Shown piece by piece: positions 52,692-61,873 of a stretch of DNA of 64,000 bases. Each line of letters opens with the position of its first letter. Position 1 is the first letter of the stretch. Position numbers and translations under genes: made by a program. Below the pieces are notes generated by a model, which did no database searches, was not told the DNA's origin, and saw nothing but the letters and a program-made list of their open reading frames with translations. Origin of the DNA: Planctomycetota bacterium (GTDB taxonomy: Bacteria > Planctomycetota > Brocadiia > SM23-32 > JAKLEA01); NCBI GenBank assembly GCA_022711755.1, contig JAKLEA010000020.1:47734-111733 (forward strand), given 5' to 3'.

Positions 52692-53038
52692 GCTGAACTC
52701 CTCTCGATCTGCCTGAGTCTTCCCGCCGTCCGCGTGGCGGCGCAATCGGAACAAATCCGGGAAACGATGCTATCATCCGCCGCGAGGGGATTCAACCGTC
52801 GCAATGCGAAGAACTGAACCGCCATTATGCAGTCATGCAGTCGTCCGACTTTCATCCTTCCCATCGCCTCAGCCCGGAGCAATTAAATGCGAGGCGCGTT
52901 TGAAAGCATCCGCTCTACAGCAAAAGACGATATCCTGCCGGCCATGTTTATCAATTAACTCCATTCTAGGGGCCTCTTGAAAAGACGAGGGATGGAATCG
53001 GGTGGAAAACATGGCGTCCGCCGCGTAGAATAACGCTT
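52692..53038. other. Intergenic region upstream of divergent oxidoreductase and panC genes
   Basis: 347 bases between divergent genes. It carries the panC promoter at its right end. No convincing ORF, RNA or repeat was seen; the leftmost part must hold the promoter of the oxidoreductase gene, but I could not pick a clear one. Confidence 0.6.
53003..53031 (+). promoter_or_regulatory. Promoter for panC, apparently leaderless
   Basis: TGGAAA (53003-53008), 17-nt spacer, TAGAAT (53026-53031). The -10 ends 7 nt before the panC ATG, so transcription would start at the start codon itself. No Shine-Dalgarno sequence precedes the ATG, which agrees. Confidence 0.5.
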
Positions 53039-53890
53039 ATGAAGGTTCAGGATTCCGTCAACAGCGTCCGCCGGACGGTTGCGAGGCTGCGCGGCGAAGG
53101 CCGGAAGATAGGCCTCGTGCCGACTATGGGCGCGCTGCACAAGGGCCATGCCTCCCTGATGCGCAGGGCGCGGGAGGAATGCGACGTCGTCTACGCCAGC
53201 ATCTTCGTGAACCCGGCGCAGTTCGCGCCGACTGAGGACTTCAAGGATTACCCGCGTCCTTTCGACGCCGATTGCAGGCTCTGCGAAGCCGAGGGCGTTG
53301 ATTACGTCTTCGCCCCGACGCCGCAGGAGATGTACGGAGACGGCTTCCAGACTTACGTCAGCCTGGAACAAGTGACCAAAGGGCTTTGCGGCGCTTCAAG
53401 GCCGACGTTTTTCCGCGGCGTGGCGACGGTCTGCGTAAAATTGTTCAACATTTGCAGTCCGCATTACGCCTATTTCGGACAGAAAGACTTTCAGCAATGC
53501 CTCGTCATCCTGAGGATGGTGAAGGACCTGAATCTGGACCTGGAAATCCGGGTATGCCCGACCGCGCGGGAGGATGACGGACTGGCGGTAAGTTCCCGCA
53601 ACATTTACCTTAATCCGGCCGAGCGGCAGCAGGCGACGTGCCTTTACCGCGCGTTGACGGCGGCGCGGGAGGACTTCCAAGCCGGTGAAACAGATCCGGA
53701 GAAACTGATTGCCCGCATGCGCGGCATCATCGAGGCAGCAGACGGGACGCGGATTGACTACCTGGAGATTGTTGACCCGGACACCGTGACGCGCGCCGGA
53801 ACTGCCAGTGAAAGAAGTGTGCTTGCCGTTGCCGTGTGGCTGGGCAGGGCAAGATTGATTGACAATATGCCTTTGACCAAATGGCCCTGA
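53039..53890 (+). CDS. panC: Pantothenate synthetase
   Basis: 283 residues, standard length. HIGH-type motif MGALHKGHASLM, FVNPAQFAPTEDF, FRGVATVCVKLFN, YFGQKDFQQ and the VSSRN loop are all present. It condenses pantoate and beta-alanine using ATP to form pantothenate. It lacks a ribosome-binding site and appears leaderless. panD, which makes its beta-alanine, follows 40 nt downstream. Confidence 0.97.
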   Translation: MKVQDSVNSVRRTVARLRGEGRKIGLVPTMGALHKGHASLMRRAREECDVVYASIFVNPAQFAPTEDFKDYPRPFDADCRLCEAEGVDYVFAPTPQEMYGDGFQTYVSLEQVTKGLCGASRPTFFRGVATVCVKLFNICSPHYAYFGQKDFQQCLVILRMVKDLNLDLEIRVCPTAREDDGLAVSSRNIYLNPAERQQATCLYRALTAAREDFQAGETDPEKLIARMRGIIEAADGTRIDYLEIVDPDTVTRAGTASERSVLAVAVWLGRARLIDNMPLTKWP

Positions 53891-53930
53891 GACAGGCCTC
53901 GCCCGAAACGGGCGCATGCGAATTGCAGAA

Positions 53931-54308
53931 ATGGATAACAAAGTCGAGAACATCCAGATTGACGTTCTGAAGTCGAAACTGCACAAAGCGATGGTAACGG
54001 ATGCCCGCCTTGATTACGTCGGCAGCATAACGATTGACGAGAACTTCATGGACGCGGTCGGACTGATGCCGTATGAGAAGGTGCTTGTCAGTAATATCAA
54101 CAACGGTTCGCGATGGGAGACCTACACGATTCCCGGCGAGCGCGGCAGCCGCGTGATCTGCATGAACGGCGCGGCGGCCCGGCTGGCGCAGAAGGGGGAC
54201 TTCGTTATTGTGATGTCGTTTGCGCGGATTCCCCTTCAGGCGGCGAGGGGATGGAAACCGCAGGTGCTGACGCTGGAAGACGAGAATCGCGTCACGCACC
54301 AACTATGA
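53931..54308 (+). CDS. panD: Aspartate 1-decarboxylase (pyruvoyl enzyme precursor)
   Basis: 125 residues from the ATG at 53931 (an ATG at 53916 adds five). The self-processing Gly-Ser bond lies in LDYVGSITID (Gly31-Ser32); cleavage makes Ser the pyruvoyl group. Family motifs NNGSRWETYTI and RVICMNGAAARLAQKGD follow. It makes beta-alanine for PanC. Neither start has a clear Shine-Dalgarno sequence; a small GCCCG-AAA-CGGGC hairpin lies just upstream. Its stop overlaps the lgt ATG (ATGA). Confidence 0.95.
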   Translation: MDNKVENIQIDVLKSKLHKAMVTDARLDYVGSITIDENFMDAVGLMPYEKVLVSNINNGSRWETYTIPGERGSRVICMNGAAARLAQKGDFVIVMSFARIPLQAARGWKPQVLTLEDENRVTHQL

Positions 54309-55279
54309 GATCCGTCCTTTTCAGATTTACGATACCGCTCATAAATCAGACGCTCACGATCCGGTTTTACGGATTCATGATAATGTGCGGTTTTCTGCTT
54401 TCGCTTTACCTTGCCCGGAAGCGCGCGGCAAAGACAGGGGTGAATCCGGACGCCCTGAGCGACATGGCGATAGCGGGGTTGATCTGCGGCATTATCGGCG
54501 CGCGACTGTATTACGTGATCATTGAATGGGGATACTTCTCCCGGAATCTTGCGGAGATAATCCGGATTGACAAGGGGGGGCTGGTTTTCTACGGGGGTAT
54601 CATCGGCGGGGCGCTGGGCGTCATGTGGCACATCCGCAAGAATAAGCTGCCGTTCGGACCGGCGCTGGATGTCTGCGCGAGCGTCGTGCCCCTGGCGCAC
54701 GCCTTCGGGCGCGCGGGATGCTTCATGAACGGTTGCTGCTACGGCAGGTTGACCGATCTGCCGTGGGGTGTGACATTCCCGCGCGTTACTGACGTCGCCG
54801 GCAAGATCATCGGAAGCGATCCTTATCTCGGGCATCTGGAAAAGCATCTGATCACGCCAGACGCGCTCAGGTCGCTGCCGGTGCATCCGGTGCAGCTTTA
54901 CGACGCGGCTTTCAACATGGTGATTTTCGCTTATCTTTCGTGGTACCTGTCCCGGCGTCCGAGGTCGGGGAACGTGGTATTGGCATACATGGTCACATAT
55001 GGCGTATGCAGGAGCTTGAACGAGTTTCTGCGTGGGGATGTGACGCCGCATTTCGGAACGCTGAGCCTTGCGCAATACATAAGCTTCACAGTTGCGGGCG
55101 CAAGCCTTGCGGCGCTGGTATGGCGCTGGACGCATCCCCTGCCGGAAACCGCCGTCCCGCAAACGGGCGACGCCGGGGCCGGCGCAGCTTCAGATAAGGA
55201 AAATGATCACTCAGCCCCGGCTGCCGGCGCGAATCGAGGCCCCGGCAGGCGATCCACAAAGAAAAACAGGAATAAGTAA
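54305..55279 (+). CDS. lgt: Phosphatidylglycerol-prolipoprotein diacylglyceryl transferase
   Basis: 324 residues, seven-TM type. Key motif HAFGRAGCFMNGCCYGRLTD corresponds to the Lgt signature around the catalytic Arg and the conserved Asn/Gly residues; the Cys-rich version is common outside Proteobacteria. Other motifs: GARLYYV, LVFYGGIIGG, HPVQLYDA. It attaches diacylglyceryl to lipobox cysteines, such as those of the PEGA and GH95-like lipoproteins here. The last ~50 residues are a Pro/Ala/Arg-rich tail. ATGA overlap with panD; longer in-frame starts lie inside panD. Confidence 0.95.
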   Translation: MRSVLFRFTIPLINQTLTIRFYGFMIMCGFLLSLYLARKRAAKTGVNPDALSDMAIAGLICGIIGARLYYVIIEWGYFSRNLAEIIRIDKGGLVFYGGIIGGALGVMWHIRKNKLPFGPALDVCASVVPLAHAFGRAGCFMNGCCYGRLTDLPWGVTFPRVTDVAGKIIGSDPYLGHLEKHLITPDALRSLPVHPVQLYDAAFNMVIFAYLSWYLSRRPRSGNVVLAYMVTYGVCRSLNEFLRGDVTPHFGTLSLAQYISFTVAGASLAALVWRWTHPLPETAVPQTGDAGAGAASDKENDHSAPAAGANRGPGRRSTKKNRNK

Positions 55280-55593
55280 TCACGGAGCATTGTGATGTAA
55301 ATTCCGGACTGAAGGCATTGCCAGGCGGTCTCGGGGCGCGATATAATATTTTCTATGGTCGCGCCCGGCAGAATCTGCGAGCGCGACGCCCGTCCCGTCT
55401 TCTCCCGCATTCTGCTATCCGAAAGCCGAAGGGGAAAATGAGGGTCTGGAGCAGGTCCGCAGGCCGGTTTGCGGGTTGAAGACCAAGCCATGTTTCTCAT
55501 CTCCGGGAATTCCTTCCGCTGCCCGATGTGGCAAGGGAAGAATGCCTGTGATGTTCAGGCGGCAGCGACAAATTGCCGACAGAAGGAAAAGCA
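55280..55593. other. typA upstream region with long leader
   Basis: 314 bases. Holds a strong promoter at 55318-55347 and a predicted ~240-nt leader. Within the leader an ATG at 55438, preceded by AAGGGG, opens a 13-codon frame (MRVWSRSAGRFAG). It could be a leader peptide or chance. No gene of normal size. Confidence 0.5.
55318..55347 (+). promoter_or_regulatory. Sigma70-type promoter for typA
   Basis: TTGCCA (55318-55323), 18-nt spacer, perfect TATAAT (55342-55347), followed by an AT-rich start region. Confidence 0.65.
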
Positions 55594-57507
55594 GTGCAGA
55601 CCGAAGACATTCGCAACGTTGCGATCATCGCGCATGTTGACCACGGAAAAACGACGCTGGTTGACCAGATGCTGTACCAGTCCGGCATGTTCCGAACGGA
55701 GGAGCTTGATCAACTTGCCGGGGGGCGACTGGGGCTTATCTTCGATTCCAACCCCATCGAGCGCGAGCGCGGAATCACGATCCTGTCCAAGAACTGCTCC
55801 ATCTACTACACCCCGCGCAGAATAGCGGAGGAGACTTCTCCGCAGTCACATGAGCAGAGCGCAGCGCCGAGACGGTTCAAAATAAACATCATTGACACGC
55901 CCGGCCACGCGGACTTCGGGGGAGAGGTCGAGCGCGTGCTCAAAATGGCCGAAGGAGCGCTCCTTCTGGTTGACGCATTCGAGGGGCCGATGCCGCAGAC
56001 GCGCTTCGTCCTGCAGAAAGCGCTTGCCTATGGGCTGAAGGCCATCATCGTCATCAACAAGGTGGACCGCCCGGACTCGCGCCCGCGCGAGGTGGCAAAC
56101 GAGGTTTTCGACCTGCTGATCGAGCTTGGAGCGGACGACGCCGCGCTCGATTTCCCGGTCATCTACGCCTCCGCGCGCGACGGATGGGCCTCGACCGATC
56201 CGGATCAGCGCCAAACCCGGAATCTTGAAGCCCTCTTTGACGCAATCGTGGATCATGTCCCCCCGCCGGAAGTTCGTCCGGAGGAACCGCTTCAGATATT
56301 GGTGACTAACGTGGACTACTCCGATTACGTCGGGCGCATCGCAATCGGCAAAGTGGAGGCGGGGGAGATCAGCCGCAATCAGCAGGTAGCCGTCATCGCG
56401 CGGGACGGCTCGATGGGGGAAAGGCGCGTGCTGCAACTCTTCAACTTCGAAGGCCTGGGCCGCAAGGAGGCCGAGTCGGTCCGCCCCGGGGAAATCTGCG
56501 CGGTGGTCGGACTTGACCCGGTGGAGATCGGCGACACGATCACGCACCCGGAGCAGCCCCGCCGCCTGAAACCGATACCCGTGGACGAACCGACGTTGAA
56601 CATGATGTTCCGCATCAACGACGGCCCATTCGTCGGGCGGGACGGGGATTACGTCACCAGCCGGCAGCTTAAGGAAAGACTGGAACGGGAGTTGCGCTCG
56701 AACGTGGCGCTGCGCGCGGAGCCGGGACAGACCTCGGAGGAGTTTCTCGTGTCCGGGCGCGGGCCGATGCACCTGGGGATTCTGCTTGAGAACATGCGGC
56801 GGGAGGGGTACGAGGTCTGCGCGGGCAAACCGAAGATCATCCCAAGAACAATTGGCGGACGGACGCACGAGCCGATGGAACTGCTGGTCATCACCTGTCC
56901 GACCGAGTGCCAGAGCGCGGTAATGAGCGTTGTTGTCACCCGCCGTGCCGAGGCATTAAAGATGGGGCTGATGGCCGGCGCGATCGGCTTCGTCCACATG
57001 GAGTTCAGGATACCCGCGCGGGGACTTATCGGGCTGAACGCGCGCCTGCTGAACGCCACGCAGGGACGGGCGATCATGCACCACACATTTCTGGAATACG
57101 CGCCTATGCAGGGCGAGATCCCGCGCAGGCAGAACGGCGTAATGATCGCAAGCGAGACGGGCGCTGTGACGTCGTACGCGCTTGACGCGCTTTATGATCG
57201 CGGGGTGTTCTTCGTGAAGACGGGCGACCCGATTTACGAGGGGCAGATTGTCGGCGAGCATTGCAAGTCAGGGGACATCGTTGTGAACGCGGCGAAGGCC
57301 AAGCATTTGAGCAACGTGCGATCGTCAACGAAGGAAACCGGGGCGAAGGTCCGCCCGATGCGGGAGATGGTTCTGGAAGCCGCGCTGGAGTACATTGAGG
57401 ACGATGAGCTTGTTGAAATCACGCCGAAGTGCATCCGGCTTCGCAAAAGACTGTTGCGCAAGGGGGACCGTAAAAAGGCGGATGCGGCGATTCTGGGGAT
57501 GAAGTAG
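55594..57507 (+). CDS. typA: Ribosome-associated GTPase TypA/BipA
   Basis: 637 residues. Translational GTPase: P-loop AHVDHGKTTL, switch I region ERERGITI, DTPGHADFGGEVERVL and NKVDRPD, then domain 2, the EF-G-like domain III (SGRGPMHLGILLENMRREG) and the BipA-specific C-terminal domain. It acts on the 50S/70S ribosome in stress and cold adaptation. The GTG at 55594 has AAGGA upstream; a TTG at 55573 is the alternative. An insertion of about 15 residues follows YYTPRRIAEE in the G domain. Confidence 0.96.
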   Translation: MQTEDIRNVAIIAHVDHGKTTLVDQMLYQSGMFRTEELDQLAGGRLGLIFDSNPIERERGITILSKNCSIYYTPRRIAEETSPQSHEQSAAPRRFKINIIDTPGHADFGGEVERVLKMAEGALLLVDAFEGPMPQTRFVLQKALAYGLKAIIVINKVDRPDSRPREVANEVFDLLIELGADDAALDFPVIYASARDGWASTDPDQRQTRNLEALFDAIVDHVPPPEVRPEEPLQILVTNVDYSDYVGRIAIGKVEAGEISRNQQVAVIARDGSMGERRVLQLFNFEGLGRKEAESVRPGEICAVVGLDPVEIGDTITHPEQPRRLKPIPVDEPTLNMMFRINDGPFVGRDGDYVTSRQLKERLERELRSNVALRAEPGQTSEEFLVSGRGPMHLGILLENMRREGYEVCAGKPKIIPRTIGGRTHEPMELLVITCPTECQSAVMSVVVTRRAEALKMGLMAGAIGFVHMEFRIPARGLIGLNARLLNATQGRAIMHHTFLEYAPMQGEIPRRQNGVMIASETGAVTSYALDALYDRGVFFVKTGDPIYEGQIVGEHCKSGDIVVNAAKAKHLSNVRSSTKETGAKVRPMREMVLEAALEYIEDDELVEITPKCIRLRKRLLRKGDRKKADAAILGMK

Positions 57508-57692
57508 GAATAAAAAGATAAGTGAATTATGACGCGCTTGCATAACTCATAATCCATGGGCAGGTATCATAAGCGTGGCGGTCGTGGTAAAGTTACAGGC
57601 TGCATTACCGGGCGTCAGCGTTTGGTTTGTGATGTTCTGGAAAGACGGCAATTCGATCCCGGTTTCACAATGTCATATGATTGGATAACGCC

Positions 57693-60440
57693 ATGTGTGC
57701 ATCTGCCCATCAATTCATCATGGTTTCAACAGTCTGTGTTCTTCTTGCGGGCTGCGCCTCGTCCGGCGGACGGGATGACGCCCCAGCCGCGCAGATTCCC
57801 TTCCCGGAAGCGCTGACCGACGCCGACATCCGCGTCGAAAGCCTGAACAGCATCCTTGACGACGCGCTCCTGATCGGCAACGGGGACGTCAACGCCCTCG
57901 TCTGGACGCAAGGCTCCGACGCGGCGCTGATGCTCACCAAGAACGACGTCTGGGACGCTCGGGTGGACATGTCCAACGAACCGCCGCTTCCCACGCTTGC
58001 GCGGGTCACGGAACTGGGCCGTTCCGGGCAGCAGATCGGCAACTACGTCCTGCCGGAAGGCTCCGCGTGGTCAGGCAAGGACAGTTACCATTCCCATCCC
58101 TACCCGTGCCCCAGGGCGTGCGCGAAAATAACGCTCGGCGCTGATTCGCCCGTCGCGGAATGGCGGCGCATCCGGGCAGAGGGCGATGTCAACGAGTGGC
58201 GCAGGGAGGGCGGCGCCGCTGTGATGACCATCAAGGGCCGTAAGGAAGCGTCCAACGGCTACGCGTTCGCGCCGCTGAAACTCAACACCCGGGACTTTCA
58301 GAAACTCCGCGTCAGAATCTCAGGCACGGAAAACGCGCAATTCTTCGTTGACGTCATGGATCAGGACGGGAAGGTCGTTATCGGCAGCAAATGGATCGAA
58401 ACGCCGACGACGCCCGAAGATCGCGTTTTCGAACTCCCCCCGGACAGGGAAATCGGCAGCGTGATCCTTTATACGTGGACCGAGGACGGCGCGACGGCTC
58501 AGAACCGCTTCGAAGCACTGACTTTCGAGGGCGGAAACGCCAATTTCGCGGTTGACATGTCATTGCCGGAGCCGCCGAAGCGACGCGGTCTTCTCGATCT
58601 CAGCAAGGCGGTCGCCACAATCGAAGGGCCGCCGAACGGCCCCGGCGGAGCTGAAATCCGGGCGCTGGCCGGGCGCAACGTCCTGCTGATTAAATCCGCG
58701 GAAACCTTGCGCATCCATGCGCTACCATCCCCCGATCTTCCGCCCGCCGAGGAAGGCGAAACCGACGGCGCAAGGTGGATTCGCCAGGCGATCCCCGGCG
58801 ACCTTGACTGGCCGGGCATGGAATTCGCCGTCGCCGCGGCGGAATCGGGAAGCGTAAAGGCCGTCGCGACGGTCACGTCCATTGAGGCGAAGGACATTGT
58901 CAGGGAAGCCGTCAGGCTTGCAAAGTCAACCGTCGCCGAGGACGATGCGCGGCTCATCAGGGAGCATGAGGCCGATTGGCGGGACTTCTGGAGCAAAAGC
59001 GGGATTGTCATCCCGGACGAGACGCTCCAGCGGACGTGGTACCGCTCGCTCTACTTCCTGAGATGCGTAAGCAGGCCCGGTTGCCTCAGCCCCGGCCTGT
59101 TCGCCGGCCTTATCAACGACACTCCGGCATGGCACGGCGATTACCATACGAACTACAACATCCAGCAGACGTTCTGGGCGGCGTTCGCGGCAAATCACCT
59201 CGAACTCGTCGAGCCGTATAACCGTCTTATAAAGGAATACCTGCCCCGCGCAAAATGGCTCTCGGAGCAGGTCTTCGCAATGAAGGGAGCTTATTATCCG
59301 CACGTGATCTTCGCTTACGAACCGCCCGATCCCGCAGCCTGCAAAAGCGCCGTCGGCAGGCAGTACATCCATCACGTCTGGGGCATGACGCTCGGCGTGA
59401 CCGGCTTCACGGTCCAGCCCGTATGGTGGCATTACAAGTACGCCCCCGACCGCGATTTCCTGATGAACGTCGCCTATCCCCTCGTGAAGGAGGTCGCGCT
59501 CTTCTACGCGGAATTCATTGAGAAATGCGAAGGCGGGGTGGATGCTGTCCGTTTCGGTCCGAGCGTCTCGCCCGAACACTGGGGATGGACGCGCGGGCTG
59601 GACAGAAATTATAATTGCGCGTTCGATATCGCCATGGCGCGCTACATCCTCAATGCCGCAATCGAGGGCGCGGGTATCCTGGGCTGCGACGCGAAACTTG
59701 TCGAACGCTTCAAGGCCGCCGAAAAACGCCTCCCGCCTTATCCTCTCGGCGAGGCGGACGGCCTGCCCATAATCGTTGACGTCGAGGGCGCACCACCGAT
59801 CAATTACAACATCGCCGTCCCGGCAACGCCCGTCTTCCCGTGCGACGTCGTGACGTGGCGCTCGCCGGTCGAGGAAATGATCCTCTTCACGAGCACAATC
59901 GGCAGGCTCGAATGGAACGGAAACAACTCGACCGTGATGCTCGGCGTGGCGCGGGCGCGGCTGAACATGCACGACGCGCAGGAGTGGATCCGAAACGAGA
60001 TAAAGGCGCGGCTCAGACCGAACGGAACCCTCACCCTAAACAGGCTGGATCCCCGCCATCACTTTAATGATTTCGGCCATTACACTGAACAGTTCGGCGC
60101 GGGCATGGCAGTGACGGAGTTGCTCGTCCAGAGCGTCGGCGACGTGATCCGTGTCCTGCCGGCGCTTGATTCCGGGGGGGAGGCGCGGTTTGCCAACCTG
60201 AGGACTCAGGGCGGATTCCTGGTCTCAGGCTCCGGAACCGCGCGTTCAGTCGGTCCATTAACGATTGAAAGCACGGCGGGCGGTCCGCTGCGCCTGCTCA
60301 GTCCGTGGGGGGAGGCGGAGATTGTCGCCGCGGACGGCTCAGTTCAGATTGCAAAACCAGATGCAGATGGAATCATTACGATACAGACCCGCGCAGGGGA
60401 GAAATTAATACTGCGGGCGGTCGGGGAACAGAATCCCTGA
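57693..60440 (+). CDS. GH95-like secreted lipoprotein
   Basis: About 915 residues. An N-terminal hydrophobic stretch ends in the lipobox LLAGC. The first domain has LLIGNGDVNALVW and LTKNDVWDAR, and the catalytic-barrel region has TPAWHGDYHTNYNIQQTFW, closely resembling the GDYHTN-type core of GH95 alpha-L-fucosidases; NNSTVM and DFGHYTEQFG occur late. An insertion near residues 170-285 looks like a carbohydrate-binding beta-sandwich. Likely an exo-acting glycosidase anchored in the envelope; fucose specificity is not established. The start is unsure among TTG 57681, ATG 57693 and ATG 57720; the first gives the longest frame. Confidence 0.8.
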   Translation: MCASAHQFIMVSTVCVLLAGCASSGGRDDAPAAQIPFPEALTDADIRVESLNSILDDALLIGNGDVNALVWTQGSDAALMLTKNDVWDARVDMSNEPPLPTLARVTELGRSGQQIGNYVLPEGSAWSGKDSYHSHPYPCPRACAKITLGADSPVAEWRRIRAEGDVNEWRREGGAAVMTIKGRKEASNGYAFAPLKLNTRDFQKLRVRISGTENAQFFVDVMDQDGKVVIGSKWIETPTTPEDRVFELPPDREIGSVILYTWTEDGATAQNRFEALTFEGGNANFAVDMSLPEPPKRRGLLDLSKAVATIEGPPNGPGGAEIRALAGRNVLLIKSAETLRIHALPSPDLPPAEEGETDGARWIRQAIPGDLDWPGMEFAVAAAESGSVKAVATVTSIEAKDIVREAVRLAKSTVAEDDARLIREHEADWRDFWSKSGIVIPDETLQRTWYRSLYFLRCVSRPGCLSPGLFAGLINDTPAWHGDYHTNYNIQQTFWAAFAANHLELVEPYNRLIKEYLPRAKWLSEQVFAMKGAYYPHVIFAYEPPDPAACKSAVGRQYIHHVWGMTLGVTGFTVQPVWWHYKYAPDRDFLMNVAYPLVKEVALFYAEFIEKCEGGVDAVRFGPSVSPEHWGWTRGLDRNYNCAFDIAMARYILNAAIEGAGILGCDAKLVERFKAAEKRLPPYPLGEADGLPIIVDVEGAPPINYNIAVPATPVFPCDVVTWRSPVEEMILFTSTIGRLEWNGNNSTVMLGVARARLNMHDAQEWIRNEIKARLRPNGTLTLNRLDPRHHFNDFGHYTEQFGAGMAVTELLVQSVGDVIRVLPALDSGGEARFANLRTQGGFLVSGSGTARSVGPLTIESTAGGPLRLLSPWGEAEIVAADGSVQIAKPDADGIITIQTRAGEKLILRAVGEQNP

Positions 60441-60499
60441 CAGACGCTCCGGGCATTCGGATATGCGGTGCTGAAAAACGGGGGTTAGAAACCGAAGCC

Positions 60500-61564
60500 T
60501 CAGAATACTATCGCCGCGCCCAGGAAAAACATGTCGCCGCGGTAGTCGCTTACGCCAAACGTCTTTCGATATCCCACAATCACGCCGACGGCATCGGTTA
60601 TCTTAACGCCCACCTGGAACGTCAGCAGGTAATGCGATTTCGGGAACCGGGTCGGACCGCGGTCGTCGCTGATGACTTGATCCCTCAGCAGCGAGATCGC
60701 CGGCACGACGCGCTTCCCGATGGGAACCGCCACGTCCGGACCGAATAGGATTTCGTGCGACAGCCACGTGTCGCCGCGGTCGGTATATGACGGCATGTAG
60801 AGCGCGCTGAACCCGACCTGGCAGAAACTGAACGTGCGGCGAACCGAGCCGAAAGGCCCGCCGAAAATAACATTCTGCCCCCGCCCTTCGGAAGACGAAC
60901 TCTCTGTCGTCGCCCCGCCCAACCCAAGCGGAACCGAGGGCGACACCACGGTCTCCGTCTCGATTTCGCTTCCTATGTAGACCCATCCCAGCGCGCCGCC
61001 GACCGTCACCGTAACGTCGTCCTCATACGCCTCGGACAGCAGATCGTAAGACGCAAATGTCGCCAGACCTATGATGTCGTAGTCGGCTTCGATCTTGGAT
61101 TTCGTGTCCGCTGCGGGCGTGATATGGGAGCGAACGAGAATCTTGTGATACGGAATTGCCGCGCCCCATCGGAATTTTTCATTGCGCCGGACGAATCCGG
61201 CCGGAATTCCGCCGAACCGCTCGCCGTCAATGTCCGGCCAGGGTTTGCCGTCGTTATATGAATTCCCCGGATTGGAATACTTGAAATTCTCGTATTCGAA
61301 CCTGGGCGGGATGGTCGTCATCGCGCCCCAGAGTCGCCCGTCCGTATCGCCGGGGGGATATTCTCCGGGCAATCCTGAAGGAGCCACGCACAGGTCGAAG
61401 AGGTTGCGCCCGACCAGTCGCACGGGGCCGAAGGGCATGACGAGCATTTCCTCGACGATAGGTTCGACGGTTCCGGCCAGCGTATCCCCCGCAAGAGCGC
61501 TGGTCGCAGGGGCAACGCAAAGCATGAAGACCATTGCGCTTACAAGTTTGCAGGTTTTTCTCAC
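60500..61564 (-). CDS. Predicted outer-membrane beta-barrel protein, unknown function
   Basis: 354 residues. GTG start with GGAGGA 9 nt upstream and a signal peptide to about residue 25 (TSALA). The remainder is rich in alternating hydrophobic/polar segments and ends in an aromatic-tipped strand (FFLGAAIVF), as outer-membrane barrels recognised by BamA do. It resembles the uncharacterised transporter/anchor-type barrels of PVC genomes. Convergent with the GH95-like gene; no operon partner. Confidence 0.75.
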   Translation of the reverse strand: MRKTCKLVSAMVFMLCVAPATSALAGDTLAGTVEPIVEEMLVMPFGPVRLVGRNLFDLCVAPSGLPGEYPPGDTDGRLWGAMTTIPPRFEYENFKYSNPGNSYNDGKPWPDIDGERFGGIPAGFVRRNEKFRWGAAIPYHKILVRSHITPAADTKSKIEADYDIIGLATFASYDLLSEAYEDDVTVTVGGALGWVYIGSEIETETVVSPSVPLGLGGATTESSSSEGRGQNVIFGGPFGSVRRTFSFCQVGFSALYMPSYTDRGDTWLSHEILFGPDVAVPIGKRVVPAISLLRDQVISDDRGPTRFPKSHYLLTFQVGVKITDAVGVIVGYRKTFGVSDYRGDMFFLGAAIVF

Positions 61565-61757
61565 CGCGCGCGTCCTCCAGAACTGCGTCCGGTCGGCGTC
61601 AAAACCGGTCTCCCGATCTTTCCGCCCGGTTCAGGATCAATTCCGGCAAAACCAGCCGGGGAAAGTCTTCTCGAAAGCGAAGATTAGGACTTGTCCGGCG
61701 TCAAATCAAGGAAAAACTGAATCGCCATGCACGGCGTCAGTCACGGGCGCGTGGCAG

Positions 61758-61788
61758 CGTAGGGGCGGGTTTCAAACCCGCCCCTACG
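61758..61788. repeat. Long near-perfect palindrome, probable dispersed repeat
   Basis: CGTAGGGGCGGGTTT pairs with AAACCCGCCCCTACG across a single central C: 15 bp per arm. This G/C-rich palindrome type occurs in many genomes as a dispersed small repeat. It lies between convergent-side gene ends, downstream of the recombinase gene, and could also terminate transcription. Copy number in this genome cannot be judged from one copy here. Confidence 0.7.
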
Positions 61789-61873
61789 AGTGGCTGGCAT
61801 ATTAACGCTCCCTTCACTGACCGGATACATCGCCATCCAACGGCAGGCGTCCCGCGCCGGTTTGACCCGCGCA

